Assembly: GCA_003118195.1 (NCBI GenBank)
Contig: BEXV01000261.1
Coordinates: 117,961-181,960 of the forward strand
Length of the DNA stretch: 64,000 bases
DNA from: Hemicentrotus pulcherrimus
Lineage: Eukaryota > Echinodermata > Echinoidea > Camarodonta > Strongylocentrotidae
Direction: 5' to 3'
In this document: piece by piece, positions 12,037 through 23,921 of the stretch
Layout of the letters: every line of letters begins with the position of its first letter
Position numbering within the stretch: position 1 is the stretch's first letter
The notes under the pieces: generated by a model
Databases searched by the model: none
What the model was told of the DNA's origin: nothing
What the model saw: only the letters and a program-made list of their open reading frames with translations
Made by a program: the position numbers and the translations under genes

Positions 12037-14208
12037 CCCCCCCCCCCCCGTCCTCTTTGGAAGCAGGTCATCACCCCTGTCGGGCATCATTATGATGGAT
12101 TACCAGAACTGTGCGCTACATTAATGTGACATTAAATTACTAATTTCGACCATGCTGGCTGCATGCGATCATCTGTTTCCGAGTCTCATTTTGCCTCAGA
12201 TTAATTCTCATTTTAAGCATACCGGAAATAAGCATAACGGGACGTCGCCACGCTCTCTCACGATTGAATGGGAACGTCATTTTAAAAAAAGGAGAATGAT
12301 GAGACTGAAAACTATGTTCTCGAAAATGTCGGATCGCATCTTCAGCCATTGCCAATTTTGGGCTTTTGTTTGCCTTCCATTCATCTTACATGAATCGAAT
12401 GTGCTCGGTTATAACTCGGTAGACGAATGACATTTAACACACTCACGACTCTCTAAGCCTGTGATAAACATTTAACTGTAAACAGGGGCGTACATGAATG
12501 TAGGGGCTCAAAGCGTCTTTTGGAGGGTAATATTGAGTGCCCAAGCACTTAAAATTATTCGTCTTTCTGTCGGCTTCCTTCACAATAATATATTGTTTAT
12601 TACTATCTAATTCTCTCTTAATATTATTATAACGGTAAAATGCTCAATGTCAATTGTACTACTTTTAATGTTATTCTTGTACTTTATTCGCCTCATGTGT
12701 TCACGATTTGTGCTGGCATTTTGCTTGAATTTTTATTTAATTTCTTCCTTGCACTTGTTTATATTTTACTACCATAGGCCGTTTACTCATTTGTACACCT
12801 CTGTAATTTCATTGTTTTATAAAATGAATGAATGTATGAGCTCATGGATGTATCAATTATTATGGTGCATTTTGTTGATGACGACCACCAAAGGTCGTGA
12901 GATTATGGATAATGGGAGCATCGATACAATAAAATGTTGATGCATATTAATGATGAAATCGTTAAAAAAAAGGGTCAGTGTCCCATCAAAAGTCAATATC
13001 AATTTCTAACTACGGATGGTCCTTCGCTGATCGTGTTGGAGACGTCATTTAATGATTTAGGATTTGTAGTCATGCATAGATGGGAGTAATAAACTGTACC
13101 TTTTTATGAAATTGCTAAGCTAATCTCGTATCTTGGGAATGCATGCATCACAAAATCCGCACTAACATGATCGTTAAGTCTTTAAAAATAAAAATAAAAA
13201 TACAATTTCGAAATCGTATTCTATTGCTTAATACAGAAAACATGTTCGGATAACCCACTATGTCATTGTCATTTTCACACATTTCAATAGATGACGCACA
13301 AAGCTATCTAAATAGCATGAGGTTGATATTTGTTTTAACAAAACTATTAATACAATTTGCAATGTGTGACGATAAATGGATATCTCTATAATCATAGCGT
13401 GACATCATACTTGTCTTGTGTTATTTTTATCTTTAATGCAACCACGATATATCCGAGATGACACACGTTGTGTAGCGCAATAATGACATTACTTTAAGGG
13501 GTGACTCAAACTATAATATATTGCCAATCTTCACTGATTACAAAACGAGCTTTGCCTTCAAAGGGATAATACAACTCGGCCCTTAAGCTTAATATGTTCT
13601 TTTTCGGGGAGGGGGATGACGAGTCATTTTTATAGTGTAAATCTTTGAAACTGAAAAAGTTCAGACATACGCAATAGTGTCAGCTTTAAGAGGAGTAAAC
13701 GCCTAAGGGCTCAAGTGCGTAATTTGTCATGAATAGAAAGATATCAACACCCCTTCAACAAAATATATCAGAAACGATGCCTAAATTCAAAAATACACTC
13801 TGGAACACATCTAGGGTATGAGCTACCATCACCAGACAATAAGGTGCATGACATCTCGACATCAGCGTTTGATGAGGAACGCAAACACGAACCTTTCTTA
13901 GGGTAAGTCGCATACATACTGAATTGTTTTACTTTAGGATTACACCATGTGGACAGTTTGCTCTAAATCTTTAGACAAACACGATTTGGGTTACTTGTCA
14001 GTTTTCTACTTGCCGTACCGTGAGATGATACAGACATTCGTTTTCGATTTTGTTTTTCTTTCGTTTTTCGATGTTCTTGATTTTTATAATAATCTATTGT
14101 CGAAGATAACATTTTGTTCTGCATTATAGCGGTATAGTGAAAATGATGTATGTCATTTATTTATGATCAGTGATTACTCTGTGTGAAATAAAATGTGTAG
14201 GTTGATTG
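12037..14208. other. Noncoding DNA
   Basis: No reliable exon. On the plus strand a frame is open from 13737 to a strong donor (TTAGG|GTAAGT, after 13902), reading NKVHDISTSAFDEERKHEP near its end, but no good acceptor precedes it. Near 12484 a GGGGCGTAC motif resembles a hAT end without a partner. Confidence 0.55.
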
Positions 14209-14361
14209 CAGGCGCGTACGCAGGGGTTGGTTTTGGGGTTAAACCCTCCCCTCGAGTTTTTTTTATGTGCATGTTTTATGTATGTTTTTTTTAAAACACC
14301 CCCCTTTTGATTTCAACCCCCCCCCCTTGAAAAAAATCCTGCGTACGCCACTGGTTGATTG
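14201..14361. mobile_element. hAT-like MITE with 8-bp target-site duplication
   Basis: The element at 14209-14353 has near-perfect inverted ends, CAGGCGCGTACGCAGG on the left and (reverse complement) CAGTGGCGTACGCAGG on the right, 14 of 16 matching. It is flanked on both sides by GTTGATTG (14201-14208 and 14354-14361). An 8-bp duplication with CA-G-type ends is the signature of the hAT superfamily. The interior is a T/C-rich and G-rich palindrome-like filler with no coding capacity. Confidence 0.85.
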
Positions 14362-14896
14362 CATCAAAACGATATTTCACTTTTAATAACATTGTCACTC
14401 TTTTTATATTTTCTAGAGGTTGTTGTATTCAGCGTTATACGGCAATCGGTAAAATTTGACTATTATCACCAACTTTTATTCGAATACTTAAATGAGTTTA
14501 GACACAACACTTTTTAGTTGTTGAGTCCTGATCCCAACTGGGTTTGTGTCTCTTCAATGTAACTACGATCGCATTCTTATTCTGGTAAACTTGCAACTTT
14601 TACTGACCAACGCCGCCGGTTGGTCGTGTTTATGACAATGGTATTCAATATTGTGTTTTAGGACAAGAGGCCTGTCTGGTCATTTGATGATTAATAACAA
14701 TTAGTGCCTTTCAATCACGATCGATGAAGTATTATGGCCGGAGCTAATATCGGACGTTAAGAGTTTTCTGCAACGTGTGTCAATTGGTGATTGACCCATA
14801 GTTTCAGGAGTAATAACTAATACAGTTTCATGTTCATAAAAGGGCTGTTTAAGGTGTGGTTTTGAAGGGGGAAAAACGATTCATGTTCGTGGTAAA

Positions 14897-15055
14897 ATGA
14901 ATATATGAAATTCTGTTTCTCATTCTATTTTGAAACGAGAATATTATAATTGTATTACGGTGGCGTATTCCCAAAAAGCTAGGTCAGATAGAGCATAGTA
15001 AAACCCCTAAAAGATGGATATTTGAAATTCTGTTTCTTACTCTATTTTGAAACGG
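14897..15055 (+). repeat. Direct duplication, ~118-bp period
   Basis: GAAATTCTGTTTCTCATTC and GAAATTCTGTTTCTTACTC blocks followed by TATTTTGAAACG recur about 118 bp apart, each followed by a (T/C)ACGGTGGCGTATT or CACAGTGGTGTATT segment. Confidence 0.6.
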
Positions 15056-15338
15056 TGTATACTATATCACAGTGGTGTATTTTTTTATTAGGGGTTGCTG
15101 GTGCCCTAGAACCCCACCCCCCTTACCGGGGCCGAGGCATAATGACAAATATTTGTGAATGCGATGGCATCATGTCTGTCGGTGTCGAGGTCTAAAAGGG
15201 TGCAATCAAACGAACAACTGGAGACTGGGAGTATAAAGGAATATCAATTAAGTTAATTATCAGGGGTCAATTACAAGTTCCTAAACCATATGTGAATAGA
15301 TTAAGTTTAAAAGATCTAACCAGATAAATAATGCTTCA

Positions 15339-15415
15339 TCTGTTTAGAGTCAGAAGGACATCAATTTTATATCTGACTGTGATTGTGATTTGACGCCCTT
15401 TTGGCTCTAAACAGA
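15339..15415. repeat. 25-bp inverted repeat, 27-bp loop
   Basis: The arms at 15339-15363 and 15391-15415 pair at 21 of 25 positions (TCTGTTTAGAGTCAGAAGG against its partner). Could be a tiny MITE or a structured RNA; part of the arm (AGAGCCAGAA) recurs near 55434. Confidence 0.7.
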
Positions 15416-15896
15416 CGAGTTGGAAATCCAAGAGAACAATACAATGACATATGGTGATAAAAACAAAAACTCTGAAGGTCGTATATTTGATTTTCTCACA
15501 GTTTAGTAGTCAAATTGATTTGGAAAAAAAAACCGGAAGATAACGTTACACCTGTTCTATAACAAAATACCTACCTCATATTGAAAAGTTTGTGAATCAT
15601 TGTAGTTTCCAGCATTTTCTCTTAGTATATTATGCCAGGGGGTATATATCTCCGAGGAATATATTAATAACCAAAATGAGATGATCATTGTTCAGACAAC
15701 AAAACTGATCGAGTTGATAAAAGTTATTCGCCAAGCTACATTTCATAGACTATTCACAGCCTGGAAACATCAAAGACCTCGTGATATTTCCGCATAATGT
15801 AGGTAAACGATTTATATAAAGTAGAAGTTATTACTATACATTTCATTGCATCTCTTTTAAGTATTATGATACAAGCATAGTGTAAAACTACATATT

Positions 15897-15920
15897 CTCT
15901 CTCTCTCTCTCTCTCTCTCT
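15897..15920 (+). repeat. (CT)n microsatellite
   Basis: Twelve CT units, followed by further CT-rich DNA. Confidence 0.9.
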
Positions 15921-16105
15921 AATATATTCGTCAGTGAACATTTCAATCGCTATCAACCTCTCTCTCTCACCCGTCTCTCCTCGACAAACTGAGTACATTT
16001 TGTAAGGGGTACACTTGGTTCCTTATTGTACGTGTACAAACATAGCAATGACGATTATTTAAATATACCGAACCTCAAATAACCCAGATCGAGTAATGTG
16101 CTTAC

Positions 16106-16152
16106 CTGACGGGCTCCCCATTGATCTTGAGTAGTATTTCCTTATTTTATTC
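16106..16152 (-). CDS. Candidate exon 2 (47 bp) of the same minus-strand gene
   Basis: A short exon candidate with a good acceptor (TGTTCACAACTTTTCAG|G) and an excellent donor (CGTCAG|GTAAGCAC). Two of three frames contain stops; the open one enters in phase 2 and leaves in phase 1, reading NKIRKYYSRSMGSPS. Its entry phase fits the exit of the 39062-39130 exon, and its exit phase fits the entry of the 1355-1495 exon. It may instead be an untranslated 5' exon, since many animal genes put long introns there. No protein family is recognisable from 15 residues. The neighbouring interval 16204-16455 is also open on this strand for about 80 codons without an ATG, and I see no homology in it. Confidence 0.4.
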
Positions 16153-18077
16153 CTGAAAAGTTGTGAACATCGAGAACTTTCCTCGATTTGTAACGGCGAC
16201 GAATCAACGAGGTGATATCTTACGTACGACTGTAAACGTACACACGTAATTCGAAAAGTTGTTTTTAAAAGTCGGCCTTATGTCCAGTGCTAATTCGTTG
16301 GCCGAGTGAAAGGGGTGAACACAATAGATGAGTGGCGTCCTGAGATACGTAGTAACGTATACACGATCTGCAAAAGTGATGGGACTCACCCCCGAACCAG
16401 GAATCCTAGACTTCTCTACCAGCCGTTTACGAGTTGGACAGAATGTCTTCTGAAAATGATGTTACATTCATTTTGTTATTTTTGATTGATTAAGACCAGC
16501 TATATGTGAGTGATTCTTTCATATGCTTAATTGAAACAGTCATGTTACCAATTGTTGTGATTAAGCCGTTTTACCGATTTATCCGTATGTCATATGGTAG
16601 AAGTGTTGTGCCTGTGTCCCTCGGTTGATTGTATATATATATATATATATATATATTAAGTTAAAACTTCCCTCCTAGGCAGAAATACCACATTATACAC
16701 ACAAATATAGTAAGATAGACCATTGAAGACCTTGTCTAATTACTGAAACATTTGTAACAACACTCCTATATCTTGGCACGAAAACAAAATTATGTTATTT
16801 TATCCGACGAATCCAACGGGAATGAGACTAGCCATAATAGCCTGTAAGGCGATTACCGAACCATTAGTCCACGAAAACAGTGATCTCTCTCTGAGCAATG
16901 ACTCCTCATCCAGAGTAGATATTCAAATCAATACGGATTAGTCGCCCGTTTTTTCTTTTTTTCGGTGGAGTAGGCAAGATCATTTTAAATAAAGAAAGGA
17001 AAAGTGGGCTTTGAAAGCCGACGGGGTTCTATATTTCATTACCAGCGTGAATGGTCTAATGGGGCGAATATCGGTAAGATGTGGAAGTAATGACCCCAAA
17101 AATGGACAGGTATAGATCCTTGAGGTTTGGTCGATCTGTACACCTCGAGGAGTTACCTTGGATGATTCACCTTGGCTTGTGACCGAGCTTGTCTTGTGGA
17201 TGAGACCGGTTATACAATGTTTATTTAAAGATCCAATCTAATTATTTTGATCGTACCATACTTTCTAACCACGTGATGAAAATAATGTGCATGACGTAAC
17301 TTTTTCTGATGTGTTTTTGTCAGAACTGAAGATATAATTTACCCCATGCTGAGGGGGTGTCTGAATAAGCGATTAATCCATTCTTATAAATCTCACGCAT
17401 GATAGATCTCCTTTTCAAATTGAGTCACATTAATCTCTTGTATACATCCTAAGTGGTCTCTATATAGGTCGTTTCTCTCTCTGTCTCTGTATCTGTTTCT
17501 ATCTCTCTTTCCTACTATTCTGATTTTAACAAAATCAATTTCATTATGCTCTATTGCTTTCATGCATATTGCATTCTTACGTACACGGTCTCATCTGTTT
17601 TTGAACGACATAGCCCCGGTCCAAAGGAAAGCAAGGAACAAACTTCTTAAATAAACTTTAAAACCCCATCAAAAGCCATCCCCGACACGAAAAGAGTCAT
17701 TTATAGCGCGCCTGTAGGACTTCAACTCTTCCTTTGAAGACTCTTCTTTCAATGGGGGCTTTCTCTTTTATTTGATGCCCTTTTAAGAAAATAATGCGCA
17801 TTCTCTCTCCCCGTTGGTCGATTCGCTTTGTAATTCGTTTTCACTGGAGGGGACAATGCGTATCTGAGAGGTCTTACAATCGAATGTTTTGGAACCAATT
17901 GAGCTCTATACCAAATAAGATTGGATGTAGAAGATGAAAAGGAGGAGTGAATAATGGTACACTCAAACACGAGCGTTTCGCTCTGATTTTGATTGTCGGT
18001 TGTATGAAAGATCGAAGTTATAGAAAGGAAACATCTTCATATCAAAGTATAATAGAGGAAAACAGAGAGGGGGCGGG

Positions 18078-18147
18078 ATATATATATATATATATTATAG
18101 AGAGAGAGAGAGATAGAGAGAGGGGGAGAGAGAGGGGGAGGGGAGGC
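18078..18147 (+). repeat. Compound (AT)n-(GA)n microsatellite
   Basis: Alternating AT steps pass into GA-rich repeats with GGGGG interruptions. Confidence 0.9.
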
Positions 18148-18829
18148 GAATATGAAAATATGAAGTTTTGATAATGAATTTGAATTTGTCATGGTTCATC
18201 TATTTTATAGAAAAAGATCTTTTCAATTATACAAATTAAGTTACGATTTGTTTTTTGTTTTTATGGTAACAATAATGAGATCAAATAAATGTTAAAACCA
18301 TTTAGTTCTGATATCATACTCCGCAAAGGGGGTCAAAAGAGTTAACATATTTTGTACTATACTATGAGACATGATGCTAACATGTGGAGGAAAAAAATGA
18401 TATTAGAATGGTGTCAAATAAAATTTCTTACTGAATAATTCTAAACAAATGATTTGATGTTATGAGTGACATGTATTTTGTTTTGAGCAAGCTTAGCTCT
18501 GTGATTTTTATGAGAGCTTTGAATTTGGTTAAATTTAGGATAAGAATGAATTTATTACTTTGTGTCTCGTCCGAATGTCTCCATACAAGAGATGTTCTCA
18601 AGACCGAAGACATCATAATCCTTCCTGAGCCCTGTCGAGGAATGTGGAACGGTTAATTAAGTCATTGCTTGGCGAAGTCATCCGCGACATTCAAGGATCG
18701 TCTCTTAATAAACCTGGACTTGGGACGGCACCCAAAAAAAATCAGGGTCTGCCTCGGCTCTGCACCGTTTAATATTCCTCAATGTCTCACACCAATAAGA
18801 TTGTCTTGCCGTGCAGAGAAAAGCGTGAA

Positions 18830-18837
18830 ATGCAAAT
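18830..18837 (+). promoter_or_regulatory. Octamer (POU) motif
   Basis: ATGCAAAT, the POU-family consensus, followed by a TTAATGAGC homeodomain-type core within 25 bp. Motif matches only; function is inference. Confidence 0.25.
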
Positions 18838-18906
18838 GACATTTGGGCTTAATGAGCGGGAACATTGCGCCAGGTCAATGTGGTGTGAGGGTAATCATCG
18901 AAATAC

Positions 18907-19060
18907 AGGGCCCCATTTCACAAATATGTGTCATCGGTGACAAAATATGACAGTATTTGTTATAAGCTACTGAAATCCCTGCTTCTGATTGGTTATCGGC
19001 AGATTTGTCACTGATTTTTGTTATTTGTCATACGAAAAAGGCTTTGTGAAACGGGTCCCT
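18907..19060. mobile_element. 154-bp MITE with AGGGCCC-type ends
   Basis: Left end AGGGCCCCATTTCACAAA; right end is the reverse complement of AGGGACCCGTTTCACAAA (16 of 18 match). No coding capacity. Similar short elements are abundant in invertebrate deuterostome genomes (general knowledge). No clear target duplication. Confidence 0.8.
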
Positions 19061-21521
19061 GCATGGTCTTTGCCGACCTTCAAGTAACACCTTACGTTGG
19101 ATTCCTTCATCAATGTCGATTGGAAAACTCGACTGGTTTGATTTAGAAGGTCTCGTAAATAAATGTAAGTGTGGCAATGATAATCAACATTATCATGTTC
19201 ATCGATTAAAGTCTCGAAGCAGTGGCGTACCTTTGGGGAGGGGAGGGGGGGCACAGGCCCTCTTTCACAGGGGAAAAAGGGAAAATAAGAAAGAGAAACT
19301 GAGAGAAAGATACAATCGTGCGACCGCATAAAAAGTTGCGTATATCTATTAAGAGAACAATAATGTACTTAGATGTTTTGGGGAGCTAACCTTCACATCA
19401 AATAGGCCTGTAATGCATGCTCGAATTCTCCACGTGAGGGCGAGCGATACAGCATCAGTGATCACACCACACCACAACAGACTTGAACTAGTCGGATATA
19501 TCATCACGGGTATAACATGGAGATAAGTTAGTGGGACTGGGTGGATTCAAATTTCTAATAAGCACTCAAACCACATCATGCATTTTCATATAGAGCGCTT
19601 AAATCTTGTTAGACATCCGCGGGCGTTTTAGGAAGGCTTTTAAGTTCACGGTCGTCTGCGTTAAAACGGAAGAAGGATTCATAATAGCATGGAAGGACGA
19701 AGTGTATATGCTGAGGTATACAGCTATTTCATGAACTAGTTGGGAGGTAAAGATTGACGGTGTAGATTCTATTTGTAGTTATCGTGTTCAGCTTGTTTAT
19801 AGCTAACATAAAATTTGCACGTGTTTTGTGAAGGCTTATAAGTGCCACAAGTTCATGGTCGTCTGATTTTAGATGAAAGAAGGATTCGCAATAACATGCA
19901 AGCATATGCAATGGTGTACAGCGGCTACATGAATATTTTTAAAGCATACGTTATTATAATTATATTGTATACTGTATTTCATTTTATATATTATAACATA
20001 TTATACAATTATGTTTATAATTTTTTTATCTTGTTTTTAGGGAACAAACACCCACACGCGTTTTCTAAATGCTTTAATCGGTTACAGGTTCATGGCAACA
20101 TCGCCTGATTCGACATACCTGTAGAATAACAATGATTAAGAACAATACATTCTGGCTATTTTCTTTATTTTGGCTGGTTTAAACAAAATTTGCTTTGAGC
20201 ATTTCGTAATGTCTCATTCTTTCCTATTATTCATAATTTTTCGTTTTTTTAATGTTTTATCTGTATCCTGTATTTTCTGATTCATTATTTGTTTGTATAC
20301 AAAGTGGCAAAAGACGGAGGCCTAATAAAATATAATTCCATAAAGTAAGCATATTTATAATCAAAATTAGACATATCGATGAATACAGATCGGAATCTGA
20401 GTTTCTTTGGAAACAAAATCGTTATTCAATATGGTTTCAGGGTGGTTTTGGTCCATCAATACTCACCATGTATATTTCATGAGAGTCGATAGTTTCGATC
20501 GAATAATCACGCTAAATTAAATCATGCTTTCATATTCTATCATTCATTTCAAACAATTCAGATATAGCAAAATAAAAAGCATATTTTGGAACTTAAAGGG
20601 ATCTGGTGTCGATAAAGATTCAGATCCTTAGGGTCTGTCCAAAGAGGGCGGGAATATTTCACGAATGCATCTCCAAATACGGTCACCAAGAACTGGCGTT
20701 AAAAAAACATTGCTTTTAGCGCTCTCGATCTCGCTCCACATAATTATGCTCAAGATGCCCACACTCGAGAATGTCGTATGTAAAATGATTTAAAGATCCA
20801 TAAAATGGGGAGGAAAATCTCAGACACTCCTTCACCTGAAAACCGTCAGGCTTTTAATGTTAAAGTTATTTACATCCTGTACAAAGGTATACTATACTGC
20901 ATACTACAGTTGTATATGTGTTTGGTTGCAGCAATTTCCAGTCATTCTCATGGTGGTCAGTATTAAAAGATCTGGATTTCCTACGCCGGATTTTTTGGGG
21001 GCAGGTTATTTTTGTCCCTCCAACATTCCATAGTCTAAACTCTGGTGATCTGCACCCAATAGTGATTTGATGAAAATACCCACGTCCACATGAAATATAT
21101 GAATACCTGTTTTTGCAATCTTTTTTAACCATAGATGGAAGGATATCCGTTTTAGGAATTTAATAAAGTAGCTTACAATTTTGTGAACACAAATCACCAC
21201 ATCCACCCTCCTTCCCATATATTACACACACAACATCAGTAAGTAGATGATAGCTTAAGAATATCCAGGCCAAAAATGTCAAGATGTAACAAATAATGCA
21301 GACGAGGAATGTGAGGGGAGTTTAAGGAAAAATGACATTGCACATGACAGGTCCTCTATTAGTTTCAAGAGGCGTATCATAGGGAGGAGAAGACAGTGGA
21401 CGAGTTTCAACTAAGCTTTTCTTTTCACTGTCATTGATGCATAATGATGTCTCCTCTCATAATGTAACAGAACTCGGGTTGGAAAATGATGGGTGCCTCA
21501 TTCAGGCAGTTGTAGTCGTTC
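19061..21521. other. Noncoding DNA; local three-copy repeat
   Basis: No firm gene. A CAGTGGCGTACC hAT-type left end occurs at 19221 with no right end. The interval 19590-20120 is a degenerate three-copy repeat described separately. An AATAAA lies near 20324 but no confident gene precedes it. Confidence 0.55.
19590..20120 (+). repeat. Degenerate three-copy repeat, ~208 and ~238 bp apart
   Basis: Three units share an ATCTTGTT-type start, a GCGTTTT or CGTGTTTTG block, then GGCTT..AAGTTCAYGGTCGTCTG and, in the first two, GAAGAAGGATTC. The anchors AAGTTCACGG (19639), AAGTTCATGG (19848) and AGGTTCATGG (20086) mark the units. The third unit carries an acceptor-like TTATCTTGTTTTTAG and an open stretch, which I attribute to the repeat. 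Confidence 0.55.
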
Positions 21522-21914
21522 TTAAAGAGAAGGGTGAGTTCTGGGAAGAGGTGAAAAATAATTTGTGAATTTTATCATTCTTATTATGCAAGTGTGGAAG
21601 AACATCAGATAAGACATGTTCCCTGAAAAGCATGGCTCTTCATATGCCTTAATATTCTGAATATGCCATGTTCATCGTAAAAATCGAGAGTAAGTTTTTT
21701 CCGCCACGTGTTCGTGTAGTCCCATATACATCTTTCTGTGTACAGTGTTTGTAACTTTACCAAGACTTGGCCAAATTTCTTATCATTTTGATGATTAAAG
21801 AACCTTGCAATACACACAAATTTGTATATGCTAGATGTTCAACCTTTTCTGGTCGATTCCACACCGTTTCTTTCACAATGCGATCGCATGACAAGAACTC
21901 AACTTCATCTTTAA
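21522..21914. mobile_element. TTAAAG-terminal inverted-repeat element, copy 2 (393 bp)
   Basis: Inverted ends: TTAAAGAGAAGGGTGAGTTC on the left and, as reverse complement, TTAAAGATGAAGTTGAGTTC on the right. The right half, read on the minus strand, gives a CATGCGATCGCATTGTGAAAG block, then GTGTGGAATCGACCAG, AATCATCAAAATGATAAG and GTACACAGAAAGATGTATAT, all shared with the 42347 copy in the opposite orientation. No coding capacity. TTAA occurs at each outer end, but I cannot tell whether it is the target site. Confidence 0.8.
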
Positions 21915-23522
21915 CATGGTTATGAACCTTAAAAATATTAATATATGTTAATGTTGATTATTTGCATGCGCAGAGGACCGAATTGCAAAAAGTTTGATTT
22001 TTTAACCAAAACACCGAAGACCGTCTCCACATGTAGATATTTAATTACTTTTGTTTTTAATTAATGCTTTTATTACTGTTGTGTGGTTATGAGTTTAGGA
22101 ATTTAATAAAATATTTAATGTCGCCTTGTTGTGACACCATGGCTGTTTGGGGACTTTCATTTACAACCTAGGCTTTCCTTTCACACGATAACGACATTAT
22201 AAGATGCCCTCTCCCGTCAAATTACGAGTTCGAGTTTTAATACTCGATCATTTCAAATGGAACAGGGAAATAGTTACAATCCAAAATGAAATACAGATCT
22301 GCATATCGATGGATTACAAAAGTACTTTTTGCTTTAAAGTATTACATTTTTCAAGAAATACAATTGGAGCTGTAAAATGAAGGTGGTTGGGAGGCAAAAA
22401 AATGGTCTCTGGCACAGATAATACATGTACATGTCGGCCTATAACCACAATGCAATGCCTGGTCCGTCTCAATATATGCATGTGCGTGTGTGCGTGTGCG
22501 TATGTGGAAGATAGAGAGATATTAAATTATGCAATTCATGATTTCTCCGGGTTCATGTTTATTTACACCTTAACACTACATCATACTAACGCATGCAAAG
22601 CCACCATGTTCATGTCTATACGATCATTCATGTCCAAAGGGTGAGAGTTGGCGTCTGAAAGCTATTACCGATCTCCATAATTCCTTATCTCCTGCATCAT
22701 GTGCTTGCACATCATCATACACTTACAGCGTGACAGAGCCACGTACACCAACAGTACAACGTGTAATACCCTAATCACGCATCTATAGACCGACTCCAAA
22801 TCCGACTTATTATCGACAAATAATGGCCTATAGTGTAGGTTTTTTTGTTCGTCCGTTTGTTTACAATTCATATTTGTGCTTGTTTTCATTTTCTTAAATT
22901 GGTAGTTTCTTTCTGGGGAAGTGTACCCAGTCTTTATATACTCCTTTACCAAGCGGTACTTTATTTTATTATATGTTAACAAAGCGTTGCCCATGGAATA
23001 CAAGACAATAGATCGATATCTTTCTTTTTTTCAACCATAGCTTAAAACCACCTATTGTATTCTCATTTTGGATGAACTTATGCTTTAATGTCATACATTT
23101 CATATCTTGGAGGAAATTATGATCTGGCTATTTTTTTTAAATCGAGCACAATTTAAGTTTGTTCGATCTGCTGTTGACCTGAAGATTGTCTTCTTGGTGT
23201 AACTGGGGCGCTTCAATGGCATTAGACCGAAGCAAATGAAGTTGCTTCCCCTGTACACGGTTGACTGATGATATATATAAATTATGGTCTTTGTTGATGT
23301 ATTGGACAGTCAAGAAATTATGGCTGTGAGCCTGGTGAGTGGTTTACCCGATGCTTGTCCAATCAAATAGTCTAATGATTAAACCCTGGACAAGCACTAT
23401 ATGATCGGTTCCAATCTCAAAGGGAAATCAAAAAGTGATGAGATTCCAGAATAACTGATGAGATTTCTGAAATACCATGGACATTTTTTTCAAGGACACC
23501 GTACGAACACATCCATACTGAG
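21915..23522. other. Noncoding DNA
   Basis: No gene seen. At 23273-23340 a TATATAAA, an ATG and a strong donor (GCCTG|GTGAGT) happen to line up within 65 bp, giving only five codons; not called. A GTGTGCGTGTGCGTATGTG run lies near 22485. Confidence 0.55.
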
Positions 23523-23920
23523 TTAAAGATAAAGTTTAGTACTGGTAATGCGATTGCATTGTGAAAGAAAAGGTGTGGAAAGAAACAGAAACAGTTGATC
23601 ATGTAGCATGTAAGTATTGGTGTACACTGCAAGGTTCTGGAGGCATCAAAATCATAATAAATTTGACCGAGTCTTGGTAAAGTAACAAGCACTGTACACA
23701 GAAAGCTATATACGGGACAACACACTTGGTGTCGGGGCTAGTACTACCTTGATTTCCTTGTCTTTCTATGCTCATTACTCAGCCAGTATACATTTTCTTC
23801 CAAAATTGTCTGGTACATGTCATTTATTTGTAATCTTGAACATTCAGTGTAAGTTTCGTTTGATTCTGTGAGAATTAATTTCCTTTTTTTTTTTTAACCA
23901 GAACTGGAGTTTATCTTTAA
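23523..23920. mobile_element. TTAAAG-terminal inverted-repeat element, copy 3 (398 bp)
   Basis: Left end TTAAAGATAAAGTTTAGTAC then TGG; right end, reverse-complemented, TTAAAGATAAACTCCAGTTC then TGG. The interior matches the family: GCGATTGCATTGTGAAAGAAA, GTGTGGAAAGAAACAG, GCAAGGTTCTGG, CAAGCACTGTACACAGAAAG. Confidence 0.8.
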
Positions 23921-23921
23921 A

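Larger units (their letters stand above)
16153..18906. other. Noncoding DNA; putative long intron
   Basis: If the three-exon model is right this is intronic. It contains an (AT)n tract (16631-16656), an (AT)n/(GA)n tract (18078-18147) and a long minus-strand open stretch at 16204-16455 without ATG. At 18660-18900 the sequence is less AT-rich and holds an ATGCAAAT octamer; it could be a conserved regulatory segment. Confidence 0.5.

Noticed and set aside
11831..12124. Frames crossing the N gap
   Set aside because: Translated unknown bases, not evidence.
13737..13902. Plus frame ending at a perfect donor
   Set aside because: No pyrimidine-tract acceptor and no ATG; not enough for a feature.
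16204..16455. Minus frame open for over 80 codons beside exon 16106-16152
   Set aside because: No ATG, no homology; a possible acceptor and donor at its ends fit poorly with exon 16106-16152.
23270..23340. TATA box, ATG and donor in a row
   Set aside because: Only five codons and no further exon; an AT-rich coincidence.
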